A stretch of 64,000 nt of DNA, from assembly GCF_033807535.1 (NCBI RefSeq), contig NZ_CP136856.1, forward strand, positions 1,111,001-1,175,000, in the 5' to 3' direction. Below the pieces are notes generated by a model. The model was not told the origin of the DNA and searched no databases. It saw nothing but the letters and a program-made list of their open reading frames with translations. A program made the position numbers and the translations under genes. The DNA comes from Oceanisphaera sp. IT1-181 (GTDB lineage Bacteria > Pseudomonadota > Gammaproteobacteria > Enterobacterales > Aeromonadaceae). Positions 9,101 through 17,359 of the stretch are shown here, in pieces (positions within the stretch are counted from its first letter, which is position 1; each line of letters begins with the position of its first letter).

Positions 9101-9669
9101 TCGAAAAAGTCGATGCGAAAAGGCTCGCGAGAACCCATCGGATATAAGTCGAGCAGGGCACCGCGCGCCGCATATTCGCCGTGGGTCAGCACTTGATCCA
9201 CAGCCCGATAGCCGGCGCGCTCTAAGCGTGAGCGTAGGCCATGCATATCTAATTTATCGCCGGTTTTTAATAACAGGCTGTTTTGCTCTAACCAGTCCCG
9301 CGGCGGGGTGCGCAGCATGAGCGTGGTAATGGGTACGATCAGCACGCCGCGCTTAAGGGTCGGCACGCCGTATAAGGTTTCTAGCCGCTGGGAAATAATA
9401 TCTTGGTGGGGCGAAAACTGATCGTAGGGCAGAGTTTCCCAGTCTGGGAACAGCTGCACCGGTAATGGCTGCTTTTGACTTTCGTCTTGTTTCAACAAGT
9501 GCCGCACTTCTTGCTCTAAACGCAGCGCGGTGGGCGTGTCCGGCACCACCAACAGCACCAGTTGTTGCTCGCGGATCACTTGTTGGGCGATGGCGAGACT
9601 TAAGCTGCTGCCAAGCAGTTGCCCAAGGCTGGCTTTAGGTCTGGGCGTGGGGCTAGCTATCTGGATCAT
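6199..9669 (-). CDS. mfd: Mfd, transcription-repair coupling factor
   Basis: An ATP-dependent DNA translocase that removes stalled RNA polymerase and recruits UvrA to the lesion. The 1156 residues match the family (E. coli 1148). The order is a UvrB-like N-terminal part, the RNA polymerase interaction domain in the middle, and a RecG-like motor with Walker A GDVGFGKTE (about residue 636) and the DEEH box (about 735). TATPIPRTL and QLRGRVGRS are further helicase motifs, and a C-terminal TRCF domain follows. The start codon overlaps the stop of the upstream PilZ gene (TAATG), so the two are probably translationally coupled. Confidence 0.98.
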   Translation of the reverse strand: MIQIASPTPRPKASLGQLLGSSLSLAIAQQVIREQQLVLLVVPDTPTALRLEQEVRHLLKQDESQKQPLPVQLFPDWETLPYDQFSPHQDIISQRLETLYGVPTLKRGVLIVPITTLMLRTPPRDWLEQNSLLLKTGDKLDMHGLRSRLERAGYRAVDQVLTHGEYAARGALLDLYPMGSREPFRIDFFDDEIDTLRPFDPDTQRSRDTVSSVRLLPAREFPTDAPAIERFRGNYRERFALRNEPESLYHRVSQSQFPAGIEHYFPLFFEHTQTLFDSLPESLLVLTVGELSASAETFWQDVQTRYEERRYDTMRPLLPPDELYLQPNAVLAELNHWPQLQLNQTPVLEKGDRLNAPISPLPELEVEHQKSEPLSRLLSFCKDFKGRVLFSVETAGRREALIELFAGSAIKPWPYNSLSEFAEGKDAIGLLVGPLSQGFILSAKAAKNSIALICEGDLLGGRVIQRRRREKSKSLSPDTLIRNLAELSIGQPVVHLDHGVGRYTGLQTLDAGGLKSEYLTLEYAGGDKLYVPVTALHLVGRYSGADDPTLNKLGNETWAKAKRKAAEKVRDVAVELLDVYARRAAQPGQAMTHDKVAYRQFSDSFPFEETDDQLMAINAVLTDMTQPKAMDRLVCGDVGFGKTEVAMRAAFVAVHDGKQVAVLVPTTLLAQQHYDNFRDRFANWPVRIEMISRFKTGKEQEKVLAGMEDGTLDIVIGTHKLLSKDIRFKDLGLLVVDEEHRFGVRQKDQIKALRADVDILTLTATPIPRTLNMAMGGMRDLSIIATPPAKRLAVKTFVRESDPATIREAILRELKRGGQVYYLHNDVQTIDNTAETLATLVPEARIAVAHGQMRERELERVMTDFYHQRYNVLLCSTIIETGIDVPTANTIIMDRADKLGLAQLHQLRGRVGRSHHQAYAYLMTPDPKRMTTDAKKRLEAISALEDLGAGFALATHDLEIRGAGELLGAEQSGQITTIGFSLYMEMLEQAVKALQSGKEPALDQLLRTQTEIELRVPALLPDDYIPDVNMRLSMYKRIATAEDDVQLRELQVELIDRFGLLPEPTKNLVALASLKLKANPLGIDKIDASANGGNITFAQDAPIDPMFLVGLLQSQPRLYKMEGPTKLRFAIPSHDAAARLALINDLLTELSKHQTS

Positions 9670-10271
9670 TATGTTGTGGGGCCGTCTTTTTGGGCGCGGC
9701 GTTCGGCGCGGGCTTTAAGTTGCTTAGCCTGCAATTGCAGGCTGGCACGAATAAGGGCGTCGCGGTCTTGCTCGCGAATGGCAGTAAAGTCACAGCGATA
9801 GTGGTGAGGCTCTTGTGCCTCTTCTTGCGCCTTAATCTGACCATAACCGTATACGGCCACCGATAGCTCGGGTAAAAACAGCTTAAAGCGTAAAATGCTG
9901 TCGTTTGCCCAAACGGTAGGTGAGATAAAAGTAAAACCGCCGCCGCCTAAGGTTAAGGTATGATGGCGCTCAGCAGGGTCGTCTTCGCTGGCTAATACAT
10001 AGCTGAGCACTAAATCGATCTTACGTGATTGTGAGTTAATGATCTCGACCAAATCGCCGGCATGTTCGTCTAAGTTGCGCAACATGCGGGCGTTATTGGT
10101 ATCGATGCGGGTAACTTCACTGATAAGCTTGAATGGCGCCGGAATTTGGGCCTCCAAGGTGTCGACGTCGGGCACGGTTTCGCCATCCGCCAGGGGGCAC
10201 AAGTTAACTTGTGCTCGATAGTCGATGCTGAAATAAGGGTCTGCCATCATTCGCTGCTCTTGTTGCGCCAT
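9669..10271 (-). CDS. PilZ-domain-like protein
   Basis: A soluble protein of 200 residues. The middle of the chain, with LGGGGFTFISP, looks like the strand that carries the DxSxxG motif in PilZ domains, and an upstream Arg-rich part (RKIDLVLSYV) precedes it. The canonical RxxxR is not clearly present, so c-di-GMP binding is uncertain. The C terminus is a charged helix (LQAKQLKARAERRAQ). It is encoded directly upstream of mfd with a TAATG overlap. It starts 68 bases from the divergent lolC, so the two promoters share that gap. Confidence 0.7.
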   Translation of the reverse strand: MAQQEQRMMADPYFSIDYRAQVNLCPLADGETVPDVDTLEAQIPAPFKLISEVTRIDTNNARMLRNLDEHAGDLVEIINSQSRKIDLVLSYVLASEDDPAERHHTLTLGGGGFTFISPTVWANDSILRFKLFLPELSVAVYGYGQIKAQEEAQEPHHYRCDFTAIREQDRDALIRASLQLQAKQLKARAERRAQKDGPTT

Positions 10272-10339
10272 TCACATACCTTTATTATTCCGCAACTTGC
10301 GGGTTAGGTAAAACTCTTTAAAAAACGGATGATTAGACC

Positions 10340-11551
10340 ATGTTTCAACCCCTGACGTTAATGTTGGGCTTACGCTATGCAGGCGCACGAGGCCAACGTA
10401 GCTTCGCGTCCTTCGTATCTGGCTTTTCGACCATCGGTATTTTGCTCGGTGTGGCCGCACTGATTGTGGTGTCGGCGGTGATGAACGGCTTTGAACAACA
10501 GCTTAAAGACCGGCTGTTAAGCGTGATCCCCCATGCTGTAGTGACAGATGCTCAAGGTAAATTGGCGGATCCCGCCCAATACCAAACGCTGTTTGCTGAC
10601 AATAAAACCGTGCTAGCGAGCGCGCCTTTTATTCGCGCCGAAGCCATGGTGCAGGGGCCGCGCCATTTAACGGGCGTGGAGATGTATGGCATAGACCCCG
10701 CTAATGGGCAAGACAGCATCTTACAAACCATTGATGCGCGCACCCGTGAATACTTTGAATATTTGCCCTATGGCTTAGTGATGGGGGCGGGCGTGGCCTA
10801 TTCATTAGGTGTTGAAGCGGGCGATCAGGTGCGCGTAACCGTGACCGAGGGTAGCCGCTTTACGCCGCTGGGTCGCGTGCCCAGCCAGCGCTTGTTTACG
10901 GTGGTGGGCACCTTTAGTACCGGCACCGATGTAGACAACCTGCTGATTATCACTCGTTTAGAAGATGCCAACCGTTTATTGCGCTACGCACCCAATCAAG
11001 CATCAGGCTTGCGTTTGTGGTTAGACGACCCCTTTGCGTTATCGGCCTTACCAGCGCTGCCCGATGGGCTTGAATATGAAACCTGGCAGCACAGCCGTGG
11101 CGAGTTATTTCAAGCGGTAGCCATGGAAAAACGCTTAATGAGCCTAATGCTGGCGCTGATCGTATTGGTGGCAGCCTTTAATATTTTGTCGGCCATGGTG
11201 ATGGTGGTGACCGATAAAGAAGCGGAAATCGCCATGCTGCAAACGTTAGGTCTTAGTCGCGAGCGCATTATGACGGTGTTTATGATCCAAGGTGGCTTTA
11301 GTGGCGTGTTGGGCAGCCTATTGGGCTTTGGCCTAGGCGTGTTGGTGAGCCTCAACCTAGATGCCGTGCTCAATGTGTTGGGCATTAATTTTTACGGTGC
11401 CGCGGGGGGCAGCCAGCTACCCGTGCTGTTATTACCGACCCAGCTGATTACCGTTTTGTTTTCTACTTTAATTCTTTGCGTGTTGGCCAGCCTGTATCCG
11501 GCGTGGCGAGCATCACGCGTTCATCCTGCCGAGGCGTTGCGTTATGAATAA
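10340..11551 (+). CDS. lolC: LolC, lipoprotein-releasing ABC transporter permease
   Basis: An inner-membrane permease of the LolCDE complex, which extracts outer-membrane lipoproteins and hands them to LolA. It has 403 residues: one N-terminal membrane segment (about 25-48), a large periplasmic MacB-like domain, then three C-terminal segments within about 265-395 and the FtsX-family ending YPAWRASRVHPAEALRYE. The first ATG aligns with family members (MFQPLTLMLGLRYA). It overlaps lolD by 8 bases, forming a lolCDE operon. The LolC/LolE assignment rests on gene order and length. Confidence 0.95.
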   Translation: MFQPLTLMLGLRYAGARGQRSFASFVSGFSTIGILLGVAALIVVSAVMNGFEQQLKDRLLSVIPHAVVTDAQGKLADPAQYQTLFADNKTVLASAPFIRAEAMVQGPRHLTGVEMYGIDPANGQDSILQTIDARTREYFEYLPYGLVMGAGVAYSLGVEAGDQVRVTVTEGSRFTPLGRVPSQRLFTVVGTFSTGTDVDNLLIITRLEDANRLLRYAPNQASGLRLWLDDPFALSALPALPDGLEYETWQHSRGELFQAVAMEKRLMSLMLALIVLVAAFNILSAMVMVVTDKEAEIAMLQTLGLSRERIMTVFMIQGGFSGVLGSLLGFGLGVLVSLNLDAVLNVLGINFYGAAGGSQLPVLLLPTQLITVLFSTLILCVLASLYPAWRASRVHPAEALRYE

Positions 11552-12317
11552 CCCCCTATTAGTGGTTGAAAATTTAACCAAAACTCATTTAGACGGCGCC
11601 GAGCCCATCACCATTTTAGATGGCGTGAGCTTGCAGCTAGCCAAAGGCGAAAGCTTGGCGGTGGTCGGCAGCTCGGGCTCGGGCAAGAGTACCTTATTGC
11701 ATTTGCTGGGCAGTTTAGACGCGCCTACTAGTGGGCGAGTATTGATTGACGGTGATGATCTGCACCAGATGCGCAGCCGTGCTCAAGCGCGGTTTCGTAA
11801 TCAGCACATGGGCTTTATCTATCAGTTTCATCATCTGTTGGGCGAATTTAGCGCATTAGAAAACGCTGCCATGCCGCTGTTGATTGCCGGCCGACCGGTA
11901 AGTGAAGCCAAAGCGGAAGCGGAAAAACTACTGAAGCGCGTGGGTTTAGGCCATCGTCTTGAGCACAGACCCTCCGCGTTATCCGGCGGTGAGCGCCAAC
12001 GAGTAGCCATAGCCCGCGCCTTGGTGAATAAGCCGCGCTTGGTGTTGGCGGATGAGCCCACCGGTAACTTGGACGCACACAGTGCCTCTGAGGTGTTTGC
12101 CTTATTGTCTGAGTTGCAAAGCGAGTTGGGCACCGGTCTGGTGGTAGTGACCCACGATTTAGGCTTGGCGGCACGTTTGGATCGCCAATGTCAGCTGATA
12201 GACGGTCGCTTAGTGGATGGCCAGTTAGTGGACGGGCGCTGGGCGAATGAAGGCTTGTTGCGCACTAAAGACCAATTGGTAGTGGCCAAACTGATTTCAC
12301 AGCAGGAGCAAGCTTAA
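11544..12317 (+). CDS. lolD: LolD, lipoprotein-releasing ABC transporter ATPase
   Basis: The ATPase subunit that powers LolCE. Walker A is GSSGSGKST (about residues 42-50), the ABC signature is LSGGERQR, and Walker B is LVLADEPTGNLD. The protein has 257 residues, slightly longer than E. coli LolD (233). The extra length is at the C terminus and includes a short internal duplication (GRLVDGQLVDGRW), visible in the DNA as repeated GGTCGCTTAGTGGATGG-like units. It overlaps lolC by 8 bases and lolE by one base (TAATG). Confidence 0.95.
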   Translation: MNNPLLVVENLTKTHLDGAEPITILDGVSLQLAKGESLAVVGSSGSGKSTLLHLLGSLDAPTSGRVLIDGDDLHQMRSRAQARFRNQHMGFIYQFHHLLGEFSALENAAMPLLIAGRPVSEAKAEAEKLLKRVGLGHRLEHRPSALSGGERQRVAIARALVNKPRLVLADEPTGNLDAHSASEVFALLSELQSELGTGLVVVTHDLGLAARLDRQCQLIDGRLVDGQLVDGRWANEGLLRTKDQLVVAKLISQQEQA

Positions 12318-13558
12318 TGTTTCGTCCGTTAAGTGTGTTTTGGGGCTGGCGCTTTAGCCGTGCTAAACGTCGCAATCGCTTTATCTCTTTTATTTCGGTG
12401 GCGTCCATTTTGGGCATCGCCATTGGGGTGAGCGCGCTTATCTTAGGCTTGTCGGCCATGAATGGCTTTGAGCGCGAGCTGGAGAATCGCATTTTATCGG
12501 TGATCCCCCACGGCCAGTTAGTAACGGCCAAGGAGCCGGTAACCGATTGGCAGCCCATTGCCGAACAACTGGGCAATGCCACTGGCATAGTGGCGGTGTC
12601 GCCATTTGTGCCGTTAGAAGGCTTATTAAGCCGCGGCGCCAAGCTTAAAGCGGTGCGCATTCAAGGGGTAGATCCCACGCTTGAAGCGCAAGTTTCCACT
12701 TTGGCACCTTATTTAGATGGTGCCAGCTTAACCGTGCTTAAACCCGGTGAGCGCGGCTTGGTGCTAGGTAAAACTATTGTTGATCAATTAGGGCTCAAGG
12801 TCGGCGATGCAGTGTCGTTATTGCTGCCAGCTCCCGGTGGTGATGGCTTTGCTTCGCCCAAACGCCATAGTTTTACCCTGCAAGCGGTGCTGAGTTTAGG
12901 CGGCCAACTGGACAGCGTGCTGGGTTATACCCATCTACAAGATGCGCAACAGCTGCTGGAGCTGGATGATACGGTGATGGGTTTTCATATCCGGGTAGAT
13001 GAAGTGTTAGCGGCGGATAAAATCACCATGTATGCGGCCATGGGCCTGCCGGTGGCGTTTTATGTCAGCAGCTGGATGGAAAGCCAAGGTAATATTTATC
13101 ACGATATTCAGCTGGTGCGCACCCTGATGATAGTGGTGTTGCTGCTGGTAATGGCGGTGGCCAGTTTTAATATCGTCTCGACCTTGGTGATGGCGGTTAA
13201 CGAGAAGAAGGGCGACATCGCCATCTTAAAAACCATGGGCGCGGGTCCGTGGCAAATTCGCGGCGCCTTTGTGGTGCAAGGCATGCTCAACGGCATCACA
13301 GGTGTGCTGCTCGGCGGGCTAGTGGGCTTATTGCTGGCCACGCGGCTATCGGAAATCGTCGGCGGAATTGAGAAAATAACGGGGCACAGATTCTTAAACC
13401 CAGATATCTATTTTATCGACTTTATCCCTACCGAGTTTCACTGGGCGGACTTATGGTTGGTAACGGGCTCGGCCTTGACGCTGATTTTTATCGCCACTAT
13501 TTATCCCGCTTGGCGCGCCGGTAAGTTGCTACCAAGGCAATTGCTGGGAGAAGCCTAA
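12317..13558 (+). CDS. lolE: LolE, lipoprotein-releasing ABC transporter permease
   Basis: The second permease of the LolCDE complex and a paralogue of the first. It has 413 residues with an N-terminal membrane helix following RNRFISFISVASILG, a periplasmic domain and three C-terminal helices, ending in a YPAWRAGKLLPRQLLGEA tail. Start and lolD stop overlap as TAATG. A strong Rho-independent terminator follows at 13631-13660, so the operon ends here. Confidence 0.95.
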   Translation: MFRPLSVFWGWRFSRAKRRNRFISFISVASILGIAIGVSALILGLSAMNGFERELENRILSVIPHGQLVTAKEPVTDWQPIAEQLGNATGIVAVSPFVPLEGLLSRGAKLKAVRIQGVDPTLEAQVSTLAPYLDGASLTVLKPGERGLVLGKTIVDQLGLKVGDAVSLLLPAPGGDGFASPKRHSFTLQAVLSLGGQLDSVLGYTHLQDAQQLLELDDTVMGFHIRVDEVLAADKITMYAAMGLPVAFYVSSWMESQGNIYHDIQLVRTLMIVVLLLVMAVASFNIVSTLVMAVNEKKGDIAILKTMGAGPWQIRGAFVVQGMLNGITGVLLGGLVGLLLATRLSEIVGGIEKITGHRFLNPDIYFIDFIPTEFHWADLWLVTGSALTLIFIATIYPAWRAGKLLPRQLLGEA

Positions 13559-13630
13559 GACACAGCGGCCAGCGTTAAGCTGTCAGCCATCAGAAAGACA
13601 TAAGAACAAATCAGCACCAAACCAAACCAA

Positions 13631-13660
13631 AAAGCCCCATTCTCGGAATGGGGCTTTTTT
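13631..13660 (+). terminator. Rho-independent terminator of lolCDE
   Basis: Arms AAAGCCCCATTC and GAATGGGGCTTT around a short TCG-type loop, followed by a T run. It lies 73 bases after the lolE stop. Confidence 0.9.
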
Positions 13661-13763
13661 ATGGCTAAATGATTTACGCCTGCGGCATAATGCGAGAACA
13701 AGTGTTCGCCTACAAAAACACCATCTTACGTTGTACGTGCTGTATTTGGTTTTGACCTTGTAG

Positions 13764-13782
13764 CTGCCAATTTATTCGGCAG
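13764..13782 (-). repeat. GAATAAATT-loop hairpin, inverted copy
   Basis: On the minus strand: stem CTGCC/GGCAG around GAATAAATT, followed by GCTAC. It keeps the 9-base loop and the downstream GCTAC of the other copies but has different stem bases. The first hairpin found upstream in other copies is decayed here. Confidence 0.65.
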
Positions 13783-13945
13783 GGTTTTGCTTTTGAATAA
13801 AATTATCTTGTTACCAATAAGGCCAAGTCGCGCCGAATACTCATTACATAAAACAGGGGGTCTACAGAAGCAGTATCTTGTCTGATTTTCATCAGGTGGA
13901 CGTTTGAAAGAAAGTAGTAAACCATAAGTTCAACAACTTAATCAT

Positions 13946-13983
13946 CCTGCTTCGCAGGACCGCCGAATAAATTGGCGGCTACG
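13946..13983 (+). repeat. Two-hairpin intergenic repeat (TTC loop, then GAATAAATT loop)
   Basis: Hairpin 1 is CCTGC-TTC-GCAGG. One base later comes hairpin 2, CCGCC-GAATAAATT-GGCGG, then CTAC. The copy at 22372-22408 has the same spacing and loops but different, still complementary, stems. Confidence 0.75.
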
Positions 13984-14024
13984 GGATTCGGAGTTTCTTC
14001 TTTAACTTCCAGCTTTCTTAGCGC

Positions 14025-14516
14025 TTATCTGTGCCTCGCTTGCCAAGCGCGGATGATTTTGCAGCGCCAGTAGAGGCGGGTGAGTAACCAACCGGCCAGT
14101 GCGGAGATCACGGCCAGCGTGAAGGCGCCGGTCAGTAGCGGTGGGGCTATGCCCCAAAAATCATGTTCTAACAAATTTGTAAAATCGCGCACCGGTAAGC
14201 CCAGCATACGCACACCTAACTGATAAGCGCCGTACATCATGGGCGCTATGGTGAGCGGATTACTGAGCCACACCACGGCGATGGCCAGTGGCAAGTAACC
14301 ACGCAGTGCCAATGCCAAGCCAATGGCGATAAAAGAGTGCAACGGCAGGGGAAGCCACACGGCGAATAAGCCGGCCGCCATGGCAATGGCCGAAGAATGG
14401 CGGTTGTGATGCCAATAGTCGGGTTCCAGCAGCCGTTCGCCAAATAGCCCTAACAGCTTATTGTTACGTAACGTCGCTTGGCTGGGCATTTTGGAGCGTA
14501 GCCATTTACCTAACAT
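14025..14516 (-). CDS. DUF2062 membrane protein (copy 1)
   Basis: A 163-residue inner-membrane protein of the DUF2062 family. Three hydrophobic segments are visible, and the family hallmark WLSNPLTIAPMMYGAYQLG falls in the middle. The N terminus is basic (KWLRSKMPSQATLRNNKLL). It is a paralogue of the next gene upstream on the same strand, 50 bases away, and they share the same order of segments. Function in the family is unknown. Confidence 0.85.
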   Translation of the reverse strand: MLGKWLRSKMPSQATLRNNKLLGLFGERLLEPDYWHHNRHSSAIAMAAGLFAVWLPLPLHSFIAIGLALALRGYLPLAIAVVWLSNPLTIAPMMYGAYQLGVRMLGLPVRDFTNLLEHDFWGIAPPLLTGAFTLAVISALAGWLLTRLYWRCKIIRAWQARHR

Positions 14517-14566
14517 GACGGGTTCCCTAACACTCTTGGTTTCTTAACATAAGATATTTCCCAACA

Positions 14567-15079
14567 TTATTGGCGAGGCCTTCTGCGTTTCCAGCGTTTA
14601 GCGATGTTCCAACGCCACAAACCGTGGATCACCATGTAGCCGATAGCAGCACTCACCACCGCCATCACCAAACAGCCGAGTAAAAATGGCGGCGCCACTG
14701 AAGACATGGCACTGCTGAGCCAGGCGAGGCTAAGTTCAAAGTGTTTATAGTGGTGGGGGCGATTGAGTAAAAATGAGCCAAGACGATAAGCAAAGTAAAA
14801 CATTGGGCCCATGGTCAGCGGATTCGTCAGCCACACCAAAGCCGCAGAGAGCGGTAAGTTGACCCTAAAGAACATGGCCAGCATGGCCGCCACTACCATT
14901 TGAAACGGGATGGGCATCCAAGCACAAAACAGCCCCACGGCAAAGGCGCCGGCGGCTGAATGACGATTAAGGTGCCATAAGTTATTGTCGTGTAGCCGAC
15001 TCCCTAACAACCTTAAATGTTTATTATTTTTAATGGTGCCCGGATCTGGCATCAGGCGTTTTAACAGCTTTTTTGGCAT
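14567..15079 (-). CDS. DUF2062 membrane protein (copy 2)
   Basis: 170 residues, a second DUF2062 protein beside its paralogue. The hallmark is WLTNPLTMGPMFYFAYRLG, preceded by FAVGLFCAWMPIPFQM. Both start with a basic segment before KNNKHLRLLG/RNNKLLGLFG, showing common descent. It is divergent from comEC with only 27 bases between start codons, so the promoters must overlap. This arrangement beside comEC is common in related gammaproteobacteria, which suggests it is the ancestral copy. Confidence 0.87.
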   Translation of the reverse strand: MPKKLLKRLMPDPGTIKNNKHLRLLGSRLHDNNLWHLNRHSAAGAFAVGLFCAWMPIPFQMVVAAMLAMFFRVNLPLSAALVWLTNPLTMGPMFYFAYRLGSFLLNRPHHYKHFELSLAWLSSAMSSVAPPFLLGCLVMAVVSAAIGYMVIHGLWRWNIAKRWKRRRPRQ

Positions 15080-15106
15080 TTATATTAAGTCCGCAATACT
15101 TACCTG

Positions 15107-17332
15107 ATGGATAAGCGACTTTTTTCATTTTGCTTAGGCGTATCAAGCATCATTATCTGGCCTTGGCTCCCGAGCTGGGACAATTGGATGCCGCTGGCCT
15201 GCTTAAGTCTAATAAGCTGGCGGCGAAGGCCGATGCTGGCTTGTTTATTGCTCGGCTTTGTGTGGGCGCTCTGTTATAGCCATTGGCAATTAAGTTGGCT
15301 GCAATATCCCACTTTGTTTGAACGTACGCAAATCATTGCCGCCCAAGTTGAAGCGGTGCAATCACATGGTCGTAAACATAGTAATACAAGTAGTAAATTG
15401 ATTGTCAGGCTCAGCCACCTCAATGGTCAAGCACTTTCCCCAGAACCGCGCCTGTTGCTAAGCTGGCAAAGCGAGCACCCACCGCCTCAAGTGGGCCAGT
15501 CTTTACAGACTATTACTCAGTTGCGTTTGCCCCATGGTTTACATAATCCGGGCACCTTTAACCGCAGTCGTTGGCTGTTAGGACAAGGCATAACGGCGCA
15601 GGCCAATGTGAGCAGTTTGCTCAAGATCACACCTACCTTCACCCCTATTACCCTGAATCGTCGAGCGCGCTGGGTGATGGCCTTGCAACAACACACCCAA
15701 GGCTTGAAGGCGCAAGCGTGGATTTTGGCGCTCAGTGTCGGCGATAAAAGCGGTTTACAGATGAACGACTGGGCCATGCTCAGAGGCTTAGGCATCAGTC
15801 ATCTATTTGCCATTTCTGGCTTGCATATAGGATTAGTGGCCGGTTTAGGCTTATTACTGGGGAGAGTACTGGGGAGCTTGACGGGGCACAGACACTACGG
15901 TGTGCTGTTAGCGTTGGGCTTGGCCTTGGCTTACGCATGGTTGGCGGGCTTTTCGGTGCCCACTCAGCGGGCGTTGATGATGCTGCTCTTGTGGCTAAGT
16001 ATTATGGGCTGGGGGCGTTTTTGGGGTGGTCGGCGCATTTTATTACTGACCGCTAGCTTGTTATTAGCAGCCAAGCCATGGCTGGCGCTCAATCACGGGT
16101 TTTGGTTGTCGGTGCTGGCGGTGGCCGCCTTACTCTTGCTTGCGGGCTGGCAAAAGCGCGCTAGCCTGTGGCGCTTGCAGTTGGGCTTAACGGTGTTATT
16201 GCTGCCCTTGGTGATGTTGCTATTTGGTGGCTTAAGTTGGTTATCGCTGCCTGCGAACTTAGTTTTGATCCCGCTGTTTACCTTAGTGCTGATCCCGTTG
16301 TTGCTGCTGGCCTGTTTATTGTTATGGCCGGCACCCATCTTATCTCAAGGCGTGTTTAAGCTATTAGATACGTTGTTTAATGGCTTGATGGCTGGGCTGC
16401 ACGGCCTTAATGAGTTGGCATCACCTTGGGTATGGCTATCGGCACCGCAATTAGCACTGGGCTTTGGCTTGTTACTGTTGCCGCTGTTGTTGTTACCGAA
16501 AGCGCGCAGCCTAAGTTTATTGCCCGCCAGTCTGCTGGCGTTATGGTTGTTACCTCAACCTAAATGGGAAGTACGAGTGCTGGATGTGGGGCAGGGCTTG
16601 ACGGTATTGGTGAGCCAAGGTACGCGGGCGTTGCTTTATGACACGGGCAATCGCTTTCCTTCGGGCTTTAATATGGCGGATGCGGTGATTTTACCGCTGC
16701 TGCGTCATTTAGGGATTAGTCAGCTTGATTATGTGGTGATCAGCCACAACGACCAAGATCACAGTGGTAATCGCGATTATTTAGCCCGCACCTTGCCCAT
16801 TGGCCAGCGTTGGGGCGCTTGGCCTGCGGGCCAACAGTGTCGGGCTGGCCAAAAAGCACGCTGGGGTGAGCTTAAGTTAAGGGTGTTATGGCCGGTGAAC
16901 TTAAGCGGCCACAGCAATAATGACTCCTGCGTACTGCACATTACCGATGGTCGGATATCGGTATTATTAACCGGCGATATTGAAGCCAAAGCGGAGCAAG
17001 GCTTGTTGGCGACCCAACAAAACGTGCAGGCCGAGCTATTGCTTAGCCCTCATCACGGTAGTAATAGCTCCTCCACCTTGGCGTTTAATCAGGCCGTGAA
17101 CCCTGATTGGGTGGTGCATACCGCAGGCTTTGGTAATCGGTGGGGTTTTCCCTCAAGTGAGGTGCTGGCGCGCTTTGAGAGTCAAAAAGTGCCGCAAATT
17201 ACGACCGGAGAAGTAGGCATGGTGCACCTAGTGGCAGAGGGCGAACACTGGCGTTTAGTGCAGCATCAGCGACCCGGTGCTTGGTATGATCGGCTCAATA
17301 CTTGGTTGCAGCACACTAAACCGTTAGAATAG
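15107..17332 (+). CDS. comEC: ComEC/Rec2 family DNA-uptake channel
   Basis: An inner-membrane channel proposed to carry single-stranded DNA into the cytoplasm in natural transformation; 741 residues. The N-terminal part has two short helices and an OB-like domain. The competence domain with many helices spans about 195-490 and contains HLFAISGLHIGL. The C-terminal metallo-beta-lactamase domain starts at VLDVGQGLTVLV, with the metal motif SHNDQDHSG. The metal motif is intact, so the gene looks functional. It runs 27 bases ahead of msbA on the same strand. Confidence 0.93.
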   Translation: MDKRLFSFCLGVSSIIIWPWLPSWDNWMPLACLSLISWRRRPMLACLLLGFVWALCYSHWQLSWLQYPTLFERTQIIAAQVEAVQSHGRKHSNTSSKLIVRLSHLNGQALSPEPRLLLSWQSEHPPPQVGQSLQTITQLRLPHGLHNPGTFNRSRWLLGQGITAQANVSSLLKITPTFTPITLNRRARWVMALQQHTQGLKAQAWILALSVGDKSGLQMNDWAMLRGLGISHLFAISGLHIGLVAGLGLLLGRVLGSLTGHRHYGVLLALGLALAYAWLAGFSVPTQRALMMLLLWLSIMGWGRFWGGRRILLLTASLLLAAKPWLALNHGFWLSVLAVAALLLLAGWQKRASLWRLQLGLTVLLLPLVMLLFGGLSWLSLPANLVLIPLFTLVLIPLLLLACLLLWPAPILSQGVFKLLDTLFNGLMAGLHGLNELASPWVWLSAPQLALGFGLLLLPLLLLPKARSLSLLPASLLALWLLPQPKWEVRVLDVGQGLTVLVSQGTRALLYDTGNRFPSGFNMADAVILPLLRHLGISQLDYVVISHNDQDHSGNRDYLARTLPIGQRWGAWPAGQQCRAGQKARWGELKLRVLWPVNLSGHSNNDSCVLHITDGRISVLLTGDIEAKAEQGLLATQQNVQAELLLSPHHGSNSSSTLAFNQAVNPDWVVHTAGFGNRWGFPSSEVLARFESQKVPQITTGEVGMVHLVAEGEHWRLVQHQRPGAWYDRLNTWLQHTKPLE

Positions 17333-17359
17333 CCGCTTGTTTTTCAAGGTAGAGACCTT

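Larger units (their letters stand above)
13661..14024. other. Intergenic region with hairpin repeats
   Basis: Between lolE and the convergent DUF2062 gene. There is no credible ORF. It holds two copies, in opposite orientation, of the GAATAAATT-loop repeat (13764-13782 and 13946-13983). Near 13871-13898 is a decayed trace of the CCTGAT hairpin repeat. Confidence 0.55.
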
